Assembly: GCA_022113835.1 (NCBI GenBank) | Contig: JAILWY010000014.1 | Location: 12,273,501 to 12,337,500, forward strand | Length of the DNA: 64,000 nucleotides | Direction: 5' to 3' | Source of the DNA: Atopsyche davidsoni | Lineage: Eukaryota > Arthropoda > Insecta > Trichoptera > Hydrobiosidae | In this document: positions 27,061-39,600 of the stretch, piece after piece | How the letters are laid out: every line of letters begins with the position of its first letter | How positions within the stretch are numbered: position 1 is the first letter of the stretch | The notes under the pieces: model-generated | The model's input: only the letters and a program-made list of their open reading frames with translations | Database searches by the model: none | Told to the model about the DNA's origin: nothing | Position numbers and translations under genes: made by a program

Positions 27061-30000
27061 CTATCAATTTTAAATTAAGTTTGCAGCGCTGCTACGCGTG
27101 TGGTGCCCCCATTGTCACGGGCCAGAGTTAATATGGATTTCTTTTAAGCCGGCGCAAACCACAAACGAGAGCCTGATGTTAGCGGGAGCCAGTGCGAAGA
27201 GAATGAGATTATTTATGTTCATTGTAGAGTTTGCGTGGAAATATGTAGACACGAGGCGGGGAGCGCGACGCGATCGGGTTCGCACACGAGCGCCGCGTCA
27301 GTGCTTGTTTACACGCGCCGCCCCGCTGCACCACAGCATCACAGCACGGCAATGCCATATCACCAATTACTCCTCTGGTTAATATGCATCTACGTGCATT
27401 GCTACAAGCTAAATTAAGTGTTATGAAGACAGATAGATAGACGGAGAAGTTAGATATATTGAATCTGGTTTTTCGTCTAACTTTTTGACATGTAAATTAA
27501 AATACCGAAAATCTATTGTTAAATGCAATAATTTATAAACATTAATTTAAAGAAGTATAAATTGATGACTATATATTTAAATTTTTCATAACACACACAT
27601 CGCTTTCATCGGTGTCGATTCACATTATCAGCGCCTTCACGCCGCATTCTTCACGACACAAATCACTCCTCCTTTCTTGTATATTTTTTTATTTTAAATA
27701 AATTTGCATGGCTAATACAAATTTGTCAACCTCGCGCGCTTTAATAGTGGCCATTCGTTTGCGCCGTTTTTAGAATGCGTTCTTTCGGCCCGGCGCCGTA
27801 AATCACCCGCAGAGAACAAATCATAATTCAAGCACGCGCCCCTGCCGCGGAGGATGCGCTCACCTTGAGGGACTGGCCCGCCTCTGTGGATTACTCGCTC
27901 GCAGAGCCATGCTGTTCTTCTTTGTGCGATTCCAAATTCCGAATATTTCGATTTATTGGATAATAAATAATTCCGGTTTTTTTGCTAGCCGGGAAATGTG
28001 GATAGTTAATTTAAAATTTACATTTATTCAAATTAAATTAATGTTTTATTTATTAATGAATGATCGATCATTTTTTTTAACATTTTTTTTTTGTGTGAAC
28101 TTTTTGCATATAATTTATTATATTATTAATATTAAATGTTAAAAATCTAGTTTTAGTGCTTCTAATACATAATTACCATTTTGTTCGTTGTATTGCAGTC
28201 GTTGAATTTTTGCTTTAAGTTTAGAAAATTAATCACATTTGTATATATTAATCCTTCGTGCCGCATATCCTGAAAACTAGCTGTTGAATGTGCGATAAAC
28301 CTAGTAAAAATAAAATTCAAAAAGTTCTCTAAAATATACGACTAACATCTAGTTTCAATGTGAAAATAATATTTTCAGTATATACTCCCTTTTGTGTGTC
28401 AAACATTGTGGCCCTCGTCTCTAAATCGCCCCTAGCCACTCGCTCCGAATGCACTTTGTGTGAAACATATAATATCAATAATACAAGCACATATTTCATA
28501 AGTTATTATATACTTTTATTATAAATCAGTTTTCTTGTTGACAAAGCTCCCTAGATCTTGGGTACATTCTACCGTCGCTCCAACTGTAGCCACCGTCGCA
28601 AATAATACGAGATGATGTTTATTTTGGTATGATCCGTATCTCTTTGTGAACCGTCAACGAGCTCCCAAGTGTTTATCGATTTCATTTTATTTTTCTCTAT
28701 TCTAGATAGAGCCTGGAGTATTACGCCGCTTTGGTATCGTTTATTATGTTAATGTCTATACATACTTAAAAATATTTCAAGATCGTTATTATATTATTGG
28801 AATTTCGTGTTGAAAATGATTTCGTCATACTCTAAAATATATTTTTAACAAGGCTTGATTTATTGGCATTAAATATACAATACAACGGGATTAACTTAAA
28901 TATTAATTTCTTACAAATACTTTTATTTTAAATGATTATTTAACAATCACCTTTGTTATTTTCTTAATTTATTTGTTTACTTAGTATTATGATTACAATC
29001 TGGTTTCATCTACATAAAGTAAATCCCAGCTGGAGTAAAAATCGTAAGCAAAATAAAACCCAATAAATCTTTAATAGGAAATATACATTTTCTTTTAAAT
29101 GTCTAAGGATGATATTAAAAATAAAACTGCGTTCGTAATTTTTTTTAAAAATATTTATTAAAATTGAAAAAAATTAATCTGCCTTGTTATTTTTTCTTCA
29201 GCAAAGTTTGTAAAGTTTTATAATGTGAAATTCCAGTATTTATGGAACTATTTTTTTAATATCTCATTCGCCTCATTTTGAAATTTACAGTTTTTGTCTC
29301 GGAAAATATGATCTTTAGTAACAAAGTAAAATAAAATGAAATAATATTGAAATTATTGCCTCATAACTCGTTTTTCAATAATATATTAAAACTTCACCTA
29401 CCTCTTCTGAATTATTGTTTGATACTGCGTAGTCAGTTGAAGAGAAATATAATCTATATATGTATATTATTATTATTGCGTGGGATGTACTCTTATGAAA
29501 TATTAACTTGTTAATGTTATATTGCGAGTAGTCCTTGTAATTTACAATATTCTTAACCTTCGCACTCACCAATTTCTCAGACCGTCCACGCTAAGTCTCA
29601 TTAGCAATAAGGCAGGGTAAACCACCCCCTCGACCCCGTCCCGTATCTGCTTGAGAACACCATCTCCGAATGTTACAAATGCTCCCGGGCAAACAGTGAC
29701 CCACAGTAATTGCTGGTGTATTTGTGTAAGTATAAAATAATAGCGGGGTTAGTCTGCTGTCATACGAAGTGGGTGGCGCCCCCCATGCCCCCCTCCCCCC
29801 TCCTACGCTCCCTGGCCTCGAACAACTTGACATTCTCTCATTCTTTATATTCCTTTTGGATTCGAATCTTTTCCCACATTTTTTGCCGGCTTTTCCCCCC
29901 TCAGTTATACATCTCTGCCGTGACTGCGGGTCGGCCGTCTGCGAATGCCGCAATTTGAATTACGGAGACAATGTTGTTAGGTCGGCGGATTCTTTGTACT

Positions 30001-31101
30001 ATTTAGTTAAATTTCTTGCATAAATTTGTACCGCTTTTTTATGAATACTTCATTTCATATTTATTTTGAAAAAAGCGAGAACTTGCTATTTGGGATGCTA
30101 TAAATATTATGTTTTCCAGTGGTAATATGTTAGAACTTTGTATTTGTTTAAAATGTAACACCTGTAATACCTATCATAATTAATTAAACTGCCGGGTAAC
30201 ATCGATGTTATTGGCTTTTTATATACAGCTTGTTTAAATTACTTCGCTATTCCTCTTTTGGTTGAAAAACTATTAAAACAGATCGATCCTTCTTTTATAA
30301 AAAAAATTACGTTAAATCTCAATGGATATTGCAGAGATGTCCGATTAGAGATGTGTTATCATATTTTGTATATCTCTGTATCCATATAAATTTAGACAAT
30401 ATTTAATTGGTCTTCCAAACCGCCATGTATAAGATCGTAGTATTAATATAGTTTTGATGAAGGTATACCCTTTGAGCGTGCCGTGTCTAGTTACTGTAGC
30501 GGCACTCGGCCCCGCCGTCACTCCACTGACACGTTCCCCTCTAATGAGGAGTTTTGTTTAATGACAGGCGGGAGGCAATAATTCCTGATTCCCGGAGAAG
30601 GACTGGTACCGGATTATTAGTTCTGCGCTGGCTGGCTCGGAGAACCTGTAAAATTGAATGCCTGAGTCTCCCCTGCGCGGGGTGAGTCTCCGAATTAGTC
30701 TCGCGTTAATTCCATAAGTCGAGAGGAGCCGCCGGCGCGGCCGCGAAGCGACGGCTGCGAGGCCGGCTTATGAACAAGCGGAACATTGATACGATGTTTG
30801 GCGGTTTGTTGCCTTCACGTTGTGGAAACACACAGCCCAAGTTTATACCGTGCCAAACTCTGGCGTCTTTAAAGTTACCGGAACAATATCTAAGTTCCCG
30901 TTTATTATAAGTGTTCAATCTTCAACAAGCTTCGCTTTGATATCGCAGTATTATCTGACAAATAGTTTCCAATTAAACTACTTTGTAATATAATCTAAAC
31001 TTACTGCACATGCATAACAACAAAACCTTATTTGTATTAAAACTGAAAACTAACACTTAATTTAGTAGCCTTTTCTAAACTTCATTTTCTTTTAGTATAT
31101 A
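27061..31101. other. Noncoding: four GC-rich islands
   Basis: Islands at 27090-27370, 27610-27910, 29600-29990 and 30480-30780. 27920-29580 is AT-rich with no feature I can support. Confidence 0.5.
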
Positions 31102-31640
31102 TTAGTTGAACAAATAAGTTTTCAAGGATTTTTTTTCAAGTTTGACAATTTATTGTGAAAAAATTGTTACTAGTTCATTTTTCAAAGTATTGTGCATCGC
31201 CAGCCACTACTTTTCTCCATCTTTCTGGCAATCCATGAATCGGTCCAATTTTGGACTTCTTCAAATAAGCGGAAGTACTGACCCTTAAGAACCTGCATCA
31301 TCGACAAAAACAAATGGTAGTCGGAAGAAGCAATATCTGTGCTATATAGCGGGTGGGGTAGAGCCTTCGGTCTCTTTGTCATTGGTATTAAATCACCACC
31401 TCTAAAACTTTTGTACCAAAATTTACACATGAAAATCGATGAAGCATGTTTCCCGTAAGCTTCTTGCAGCATTCGATGGTTTTTAGCTGCACTTTTCTTC
31501 AAATGGAAGCAGAAAAGTAAGCTTTCCCGCAAATTGTGTTTTGTTGGCACAAAAGTTGATATATTCGGAGCCCACAAAATCTAAGTTGTTTCCATTTCAG
31601 CGAAATGACACATAATTAAAAAGAAAGCCTAATGGTGGGG
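31102..31640 (-). mobile_element. Decayed mariner-family (Tc1/mariner) DNA transposon
   Basis: The minus strand carries recognisable N- and C-terminal pieces of a mariner transposase (31175-31577). At the 3' side of the element, a TA at 31100-31101 is followed on the + strand by TTAGTTGAACAAATAAG, which has the form of a mariner terminal inverted repeat next to its TA target duplication. I could not find the matching 5' repeat beyond 31577, so the outer boundary near 31640 is approximate and that end is probably degraded. The element is far shorter than the usual 1.3 kb because most of the transposase gene is missing. It lies antisense to the proposed host gene. Confidence 0.75.
31175..31577 (-). 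pseudogene. Mariner transposase pseudogene with large internal deletion
   Basis: Reading 31577 to 31182 on the minus strand gives the mariner N-terminal helix-turn-helix region (FVPTKHNLRESLLFCFHLKK, then HRMLQEAYGKHA). This jumps directly to the C-terminal catalytic block (LPHPLYSTDIASSDYHLF, then EEVQNWTDSWIA). The family protein is about 340-350 residues; here roughly 200 central residues are absent, including the first two aspartates of the DD34D triad. The third, in the SSDYHLF block, remains. A second, smaller deletion shifts the frame after DSWIA: in the next frame the conserved tail LPERWRKVVAGDAQYFEK can be read, ending at the stop at 31175-31177. The copy cannot make active transposase. 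Such internally deleted mariners can be mobilised in trans, but decay here suggests it is old. Confidence 0.85.
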
Positions 31641-33566
31641 TTATAAAATAAAGTTAGTTGCAACAATGTCCGTTTCGATTTAATACTAGTAACGTGATCT
31701 CTTGAAATCCTTGAAAACTAATTTCTACAGCTAATATATTTTTGCAAAATACCGAATTAATGGTCTGCGTAACCCGCTCTCGAGACGAATTTGTGCGTAA
31801 ATACAACGGCACGTTGATCAATAAAGGGTCCTCAAAAAGCACTCCCTATCTGAGTCACTTCTAGTCGCACCCTATTTGAGCTTTGAATAATGACCACTTC
31901 CACCCTTTCTTCCAGTTTCTCTAATTTACTGCTTCTCAAGATATAATGAGAAACTACCCTAGCGGAAAAAAGCTTTTCATTCGATAGCTTGCGTCTTGCG
32001 AAGGCTGTGCCGAGGTCGCCCGTTTCGAATAACCCGAATGATATATTATTTACCAAACAAAATACTCGTATAAATATCACAAACCGTGAATTTTCTATTG
32101 GCTGTGTATGCCGCTGATGTTTTTTTCGCGTAAATATTTACTCTGGTAATATATTTCATGTTCAATTAGAAAGTAAAAGCTTATATTTATCATAAAGGTT
32201 TGTAATGGCATTATAAGTGAAATAGCATTACTGAAATCCAATTTTCGTAAAATATTGTCAGAGCACGCTGTTAAATTCGAATATGAAATATTTACCTACT
32301 TCAAAAACACCCAGAAAAATCTCACATCAATCATTGTGATATTTGAAAAATGTGTATTACGTATCGGGGTCATATTTTTTTTTAATTCTAAAAACAACCC
32401 TTCGTGATTTGAAAACCCGAACCGCCTACACGGAAGCAGCCTTTCAACGCGGCGGATTGTCCGAACACGGCAGTTTAATCGAGTGTCTCACTGCTAATTG
32501 ATTAGAGTCGGTCTGAACCTCGAACCTCCCCCACCCTGCCTCCCAACCCTCGGCTTCATCAATCTCTGGCGGAGGTTGACGTAAGCAGAACAACAATATT
32601 TTTACCCTCGTAATATGAGCGCTTTGTTTGGGGATGTTTTTTATATTTATTTCAGCGCTTCGGCATGCTTTTTTTAAGGCACCCCGCGTTTGAGAAAAAT
32701 GGTTCTTTGTTAATAATTATTTATTTTTAATTCTAACTGTATAAAAAAGTTATTTATTTGTTTGTTAATGGGATTTTTATTTGTATTTTTACAGAATGTT
32801 TTATACGTACATACTGAAATATTTATTTTTATAGGAAGTCTTCTAAAGACAAATTTTCATATTATTGTGGATAGTGTATTTTTAAAATTAATACATTGAT
32901 AAGCAAGTAAAGACGTATATTTGTTATTATTTTTATGTAATTTTCGTACGCATTGTTCACTATGTATGGTTTTTTTTTTGTTTTATTAACACATTATTAT
33001 AATAATGTGTTTTTCTAAGGGTTTTTTCACAAAGAAAATTAACAATGACGTTTATTACGTGTTTGTTTTTCCTTGGATAATAAGCTGTAGACATTATCAG
33101 TCAGCAGGATCCGTTTCAAGTGGGTATTCGTTACTCAACGCAAATATCGCAGACCGCAATCTTTGAACCGGCCAATTTGTTAATGTCACTTACACGGGAC
33201 CGCTAAGTATTTACTTCGTGGGGCCGTGATATTTGTTCGGGCCACCCTTCGCCCCCGCCGCCGCCCACCTGGTCCGAGGGCGGAGGGCCGAGGGCGGACG
33301 GAGCCCCGGAAACATTTATTCGATTTCCTTTCTAATTCGAACGCTTTTCAACTCAATTGTTCGCCCCCACTTTGGGGGTTTACGGAATTACGATCGAATC
33401 TTTATTGACTCGGTTTCTTTTCGGATTTCTCCTTTGTGAGTTTCTTTTGGACTCCGGCGGCGGCTTTTGATGTTCGCTCTTTGTATTAAGTTGTACAAAC
33501 TTATCGCGACACCGCTTTAGTGATCATTGTCTGGTTTACCTTCCCCAAACAACGTGGCATATATCC
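31641..33566. other. Noncoding upstream of ratchet point 1
   Basis: Islands at 32400-32600 and 33100-33480; the second ends about 100 bp before the polypyrimidine tract of the first microexon. Minus-strand frames at 31654-32080 flank the mariner relic but match no transposase part. Confidence 0.45.
32988..33011. repeat. Perfect 24 bp palindrome
   Basis: 12 bp arms AACACATTATTA and TAATAATGTGTT with no spacer, in AT-rich DNA. Confidence 0.9.
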
Positions 33567-33604
33567 CTTTATTAATTATGTTTTTTCTTTATTTCCAGGT
33601 AAGC
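33567..33604 (+). promoter_or_regulatory. Ratchet point 1: acceptor fused to regenerated 5' splice site
   Basis: ATTAAT branch-like word, then TTTTTTCTTTATTTCCAG, with GTAAGC directly after the AG at 33598. This is the (Y)nNCAG|GTAAG layout of insect recursive splice sites. The sixth base is C rather than T, so the regenerated donor is slightly weaker than the GTAAGT 48 nt downstream. That should favour keeping the microexon if the two donors compete. Confidence 0.55.
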
Positions 33605-33646
33605 GACATTTTTACAGCTCAAATCAGAGAGAACAGAAAGACGCAC
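33599..33646 (+). CDS. Candidate recursive-splice microexon 1 (48 nt, 16 codons)
   Basis: Seen: a T/C-rich tract ending in ATTTCCAG runs up to 33598. The block starts with GTAAGCGAC and ends ...ACGCAC immediately before GTAAGTG at 33647. Its length is a multiple of three. In frame 0 it reads VSDIFTAQIRENRKTH with no stop. A branch-point-like ATTAAT lies about 28 nt before the AG. The first six bases of the exon (GTAAGC) are themselves a 5' splice site, so joining an upstream exon here recreates a donor. The block can then be removed by a second splice or retained through its downstream donor. Known: this layout is that of ratchet points and recursive-splice exons in long introns, as in the Drosophila Ubx microexons. 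Inferred: an optional 16-residue insert in an unidentified protein encoded on the + strand. Frame 2 is also open here, but the matching frame of the second microexon has a stop, so phase 0 is preferred. No transcript evidence is available. Confidence 0.5.
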
Positions 33647-36600
33647 GTAAGTGAAGCAGTAATGATGATAATCAATCATAACGACAGAATTTCGATGTGT
33701 AATCGTTTCAAGTTAGCGTTTTTATGTTTATATTATTTTCACCATTTATATTTTTTGGTTGAAGTGTGTTTTTTTGTTATTTTATTTTATCTTCAACAAA
33801 ATGGATTGATTTCTTAAACCACTTGTTTATTTAAATTAACAAATATGATTGGCTGAAAAACTTGTTGTTATGATGATTGTTTTTTTCTCAGTCGAACAAA
33901 GCTCTTGAAAGGTTAAAGTATAATAGGAATCTCGTAGCCATTTGGTGAATTTTATTCATATATTTAAAATAAAAATAGCAAGTTTTTTCACACAAGTACA
34001 TACAAGATTACTTGATTTTAAAAGTTTCATTTTTATATTATTTTGCTAAATTTATTCGTGTTAAAATTATATTTTTTCTCCAATCTCTCAGAGATTTTTT
34101 ACATATAAATATAATATTTACAAATTATACACATTTTAATTACAATAATAATAATAAAGTAAGAAAAGATCCAATGATAAGTATAACTATATCAAATCCC
34201 CACTTTTTCAGTGTATTGTAAATTATATTTCCAGAATTATAAATTAAAATAATGGTAGAGGAGACAAATCTTGTGCTATTAGTGAGTTACTAAGAATGTC
34301 TCGGAAGTCCCCCGAGTGACTCTCCTTTCCAGCATCCTAACCTCGCTCCAGTAATGCCTCGCATAATTAATTCCGCCCGAACGGCTTTACACTCCGATGG
34401 ATCGACAGTAAATGCTTGTTTATTGTACGTATCATCGCCCCGTCCGCGTTTCCGCAGCGCCATATAAAACGAAGCACGTCACAAAGAACACTGTAAACAC
34501 GGAACGACGTGCCACGGCGCCGCGGCCGGGAAGACGCGACCGGCAGCCACTCGCGCTTGGGTCTCTCGTAAAGGACTGCGAATTCTTGAAAAAGTGGATT
34601 GAATATAATACATACTTCTGACTGTATTTCCTTCCCCGTTAGTAACGATATTACGCGCTCAAAGGACCGCCGAGTCAGACGAAATGTTTATGATTGGAAG
34701 CAATAATATGAATTTATTTCGTGTTTACCGGATCCCGCTCGGCAGAGATCCGAACGGTTATTTTCTCGCATGCCTTCTGCGCTTGCAGTATGTGAAATAT
34801 TATGTAGATTTGCGGCTTACGAATGCGTCGAAACGGCTCCGCAGGGATACACCCGTTGGAGTAATACCGGCTTGTGTTTCCTTTGATGTCGATCATATCG
34901 CTTTTGGTTCATTGAAATTATTACCATCGACTCGTGCGAATCCGTACCACCCCGAAAGTATCTCAATTTCGTAAGAAAATCCGCTTTCACTTCATACTTT
35001 AATATTCCAATTTTCGTTTGATGTTACAATCTAGTCGATTAAAGTAAAATTCTACGCTTTTATAGCGGGAATGGAATGCCGGCTCGTGAACTATATGAGC
35101 AATGAAATGATCCAATATGAACTTTATAAATAGTCATTTGTTATTTTAAGAATGACAATACACATGTAGTCGTTTGCCGAGTGTCAAGCACACAAATCTC
35201 TCGAGCGGGTATCTTAGGCATCCCAAGCGGCGATGAGAAATAGATCGACGACTTCTGAAGAATTCCAGCATATCTTTTTTCTTTAGTGAATTTATTTTGT
35301 GTTTATCGCTTTGGATATCTTACAAATTGGAGTCACTTCAGATACGTTTTCAAATCGCTGATTTTTTTATACAAACATTCTTACAATTTTACAGTATTCG
35401 ATCAATTTACCCCCGCTTGGAAGGTAATCTATTCAGCAATCTAGCTATTACTGAATGGTATTCATTGTGTATTCAAACCTCCCTCGAGTTGGACAAAATC
35501 TTGCGTATATACTTTTATGGGACTTTATCAAACCTGAAACGAAATTTTACAGCAGCTAGTTCCGAGAGAAACTAGCCTCGAGCGTCTTACCGACACATAA
35601 AAGCACTCGTAATCCAGTCGCATTCTATCGGCCTCGGCACTAAAAACAAAATAACCAGAGCCCTAACTGTAGGGGGCGCGGGGGGAGGCCACGGGCGGGG
35701 GCACTAACTCGGGGTCCTCTTACCCAATGATGCACAGTTATATTGTGGCTTTAGGTTAAATGGCGTGATAACTCGAAGGTAGTTCGCTATATTTATTATT
35801 ACAAATATTATTTATATTTTTTCTAGTGAAAATATATATTTTTATCTAAATACAAACCGATTACTACACATGCAAAACTGCACATTTCAAAACAAAAACA
35901 CCACCTGCAATGGCGATTATAAATAAAATAATGTGTATTTATTTTATACAAAATTATTCGTATTTCTACCGCCTCAGCTAATCGAGTACAAACAAATAAA
36001 CGCCTATTTGCTACCATCAATGGTCTGTAAATCACTGCGGGGACGTGAGTCGCTACGGATTCCTGGAACATCATCACGCCGGTAAATAATTAGCGCGCGA
36101 GTGTGACGTACGTAATGCGTGACGTGCGGGCGGCGCGCATAAGCACACTCTTGAATAGCCCAATGGCTAGGACATTACGACCTTTCTCAAGGCCTTTATC
36201 ACACTCTACAGTATACGTGATTCCGGATGCTTACGCTCTATGCATTTCATTTTTTTAATTGTGCTTTTACCGTTGGTCGTAATCTCATAGTTATATGCAA
36301 TCATTATTTTAGTCGAAAAAAAAAATTCCGCTGTTTAGTCAGATTTTTTGATAACCTCGTTATAAAAGCTTTTTGCTACACTATCTGTTGGTATGCTTAG
36401 TCAATTATACAGGTATTCGGTGTAACACAATTTTGAATTTTATTTCTGGAAAGAACTATGCATTCGACTGAATATTTTACTTTATTTTACATCATTTTAT
36501 ACACACACATAGTCAGCAATATTACATGTTGATTTTAATAACTCCGCGGTGTGGGAACCATTTACAATATCGAATACCACACAAGGCGACACTCGGACCT

Positions 36601-37422
36601 CTTTAATTACACATAAAATATGCTATAATCGGACATACGATCCGTAGAAAAAATCAAATAACACTTATTTCCATCACGCAGCGAGTGTCTTCGCCTTGAA
36701 TCGCTTACATATGTGGCCCCCGGTGCGGCGGGGAGCTCGCCGCCCGTACAAGGACGCGATAAGCATCGAGGGCTCGCGCACCGCGGACACCCGCCCGGCC
36801 GTCCCCGAGTGCGTGCCGAGGGCCCGATACCATCTCCCCGCGGCCAGGGCTGCCTGGGAATCGCCTGCTTTGTCTTGCCCGCCCACGCTCGTGTTGTGAT
36901 CTCTCATTTTATGCCCCATTTCGGAGATTTTCTTATACGTCTCGCACAGTTGTATTTCAGGATTATATCAATAATTTTTATCTTATTTCCAAAATTGGTA
37001 GCTATCGAAAGTTTTAATAAAAATATTATCATATTAAAAAAATAAAGTAAAAATATCTTATACCGATAAGATGTGATCTAATTTGATTTATCCCAACCCA
37101 TATCTTTAACAAAACGTACTTGTCTATTTTAGTTATAATCTTTTCACCCAAGCTGCTTGAGTTGTTTAGTAAACTCTTGTTTTTTTTCAAACCGCACGAA
37201 CATTGAAATATAATTCTTTCTTGAGAGCACGTTCAGACTTTTATCGTTACATCATTTTTATTTTGAATCAGCTCACAATAAAACTTCCCCTAAGCGCCGG
37301 GGTGTCTTACTAATAAAACTTCTCCAAACCACTGTCGGCCGTGCCTGCGGGTCTCGCTTTTTCCGACCTCGTCTCGGCTTCCGTACGCGGCGTCGCCCCC
37401 TCGCGCGACGTGCCGGCCCGCG
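33647..37422. other. Noncoding: dense GC-rich islands
   Basis: Begins with the donor GTAAGTG of microexon 1. 33660-34270 is AT-rich. Islands at 34280-34390, 34430-34560, 34680-34960, 35560-35720, 36040-36170, 36700-36900 and 37290-37620 make this one of the densest parts of the window. Confidence 0.5.
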
Positions 37423-37486
37423 CCCCGCCGCCCCGCCGCCCCGCCGCCCCGCAGCCCCGCAGCCCCGCAGCCCCGCAGCCCCGCCG
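37423..37486. repeat. GC-rich tandem array, eight 8 bp units
   Basis: Units CCCCGCCG x3, CCCCGCAG x4, CCCCGCCG x1, in perfect register. Extremely GC-rich, inside the island 37290-37620. The proline/arginine/alanine-rich frames across it are a consequence of the repeat and are not evidence of a gene. Confidence 0.95.
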
Positions 37487-39477
37487 CCCCCGGGCAGGGC
37501 GCACGCTCGCCGCGCCCCGAGGCGCCGGGGCTCGCGGTACGCCGCGCGCCAGCCCTGGCTGCGGTTTGACACGCCGGGTATTGTTTTGATGTTTGTTTGG
37601 ACGTATCGCATTTCCGTGTGGGGCGTTTGAGAGTCAATCGGTAATGTAAGTGATTTTAGATTGTTAATTCATTCAGCGAGTGTTTGAATATGAACTCTCA
37701 TTTTCTCAAGTTGTAATTATTGATTAAGGAGTGCTTTATTCGCTGTGTGTAGGCGCTAAATACTGTAATTAAACATGTACGTTTCTCTTTTGGTATGGTA
37801 AAATTAACACATACTTTTTGAAGCACTGGCGTAATAGTGCGCTGTAATGAGTAAATATTTTTGAAATTTCCAGGTAGCACTTATAAACTCTTTTAGGATT
37901 AAAAATTAAAAATAATATTTATCTCGTTTAGTGCATTTAAAAGTCCGTTTCAATTGTGCTCACATATTACCCGCCCTGCACATTTTTTTGCAATAGCTCT
38001 TCACACAGTCAAAACGCACGAGCGCGGATTGACGGGCGCGCCGGTCGCAGAGCTGGAGCGGCTCCGCTAATCACCGGCGGGGAGCGCGGATTGCGCCCCC
38101 TTTGTGGCGCCTGTCCACATCGGCGCTATATAACAGATTGCTCTTCCTTGTTGTTTTTTTTTAATCAGGAAAAGCGGATGTCCTGGTCGGTCGGTTTATC
38201 GCGACGCACGTATTTCAGGATTTTAGGCGACCTTTTTTCCGCTTTGTGTTTGCGTAAAAGCGACTCCGGCGGTAGGTCGTGGATTATATTTAGTTACAAG
38301 CCCTTTATTGAAGTAATTTTAATTTAATTGGTTTATTTTAAAAATATGTCATTTTTTCTCTTAAAGTTTTTAGTGAAGCTTCTGTGGACATTTTGGATAA
38401 CTTTAAATATTTATTTTCAAATTTAATGCAATTCAATGCGATGTTTGCAAACAACTACATTATATATTGACATTATTAATATATCTGAATTTGTATTAAA
38501 AAGCAATAAACCTATCGACGTAAGTAAAGATTTTGCTGTTTCAACTTTGAGTTTTAACGTGTTTTTATTTTGAACCTAAAAGCTGCAGCATATTTAAAAT
38601 GATTCGTAAAAGAATATATATTTCTAACAATGACAGTTTTGAGATGTGCTTGCAATTTTTCAGCTGAAGGTTATTTGTATGATTGCTGGTGGGAGTGAGC
38701 GATCCGGCCTCGGACCACCCCACACGCGACATTTATCTTTTCAAGTATTACATTGAGCACTACGAAATTCACGATTACATCATAAAATTGATATAGAGTT
38801 GACTTTATACGATATATTTTTTTATTTATCAAATATAAATATTATTGTATTTTCTGACTTTATAAACACATCGCTATACGGTTATTATTTAATCGGCTTT
38901 CTTTTACTTCTGAAACTGTAAAATAACTTAATAAAAATGGTCTCTCTTCTGCGAAACTCTGAGTGACACCGCCGTAAGCTATTTTCGACTCGGAAATCAA
39001 AATTATCGATTCTCTGAAACACTTTCAGCTTAACTTGCCGCGGAAGACTCGGGAAATATGTCAAGAGAGGAAGTCTTTCTCGGCTACTTTTCATCTCGCT
39101 CTTACAATTTTAACCCCAATCTCTGATAGTTGGCGTTGACTTCCTAGCCCAGATAAATATCGACATTTCTCACTTGAAATCAAACTTGTATTATTCGACA
39201 CATGTCTTTGAATTTAGTCGAAAACTTCTCAATTGACTCGAAGCGATGTAAAGATCCTTAACTTAAGAATCCAAAAATTCATTCAATATTATTTTTAATT
39301 TGGATAAATATTGAAAAAATTTCGCTTTTTCTTTATCGTGATTTTTCATTTACTACAATTGTGTTTTAAAAGTATTGCTTGAAGGTAATTTGCATTTTAC
39401 AATCAACAATTACAGGATTATTTGAATTTTTGTTTGACAAAACATATATCATATATTTGACAAACATACACTCTGTT
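37487..39477. other. Noncoding: one clear GC-rich island
   Basis: Island 37960-38290, with weaker ones at 38690-38740 and 38880-39140. The remainder is AT-rich. Confidence 0.5.
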
Positions 39478-39600
39478 TGATAATGCCAACGTGAAAGGTT
39501 GGCGAAACCGGTCACTAATAAAAACAAAAATGTGGAAAATCACTCTAGTATTATTATTCAAAATATTAAAACAAATATACCACACAACCTCAGATTATAA
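39478..39600 (+). mobile_element. Foldback/MITE-like element, copy B (decayed)
   Basis: Shares the family core GCCAACGTGAAAGGTTGGC GAAACCGGTCAC, followed by AATAAAAAC, TGTGGAAAATCACTC and AAAATATTAAAA in the same order as the copy at 19740. The core GCCAAC...GTTGGC is a short hairpin. The terminal repeats are too diverged to place, so the ends are approximate. Confidence 0.6.

Noticed and set aside
28059..28072. Palindrome AATGATCGATCATT.
   Set aside because: 14 bp only; expected by chance in a window of this size and composition.
37861..37885. TTTCCAG|GTAGCA as a further ratchet point.
   Set aside because: GTAGCA is a poor donor and the upstream tract is purine-broken.
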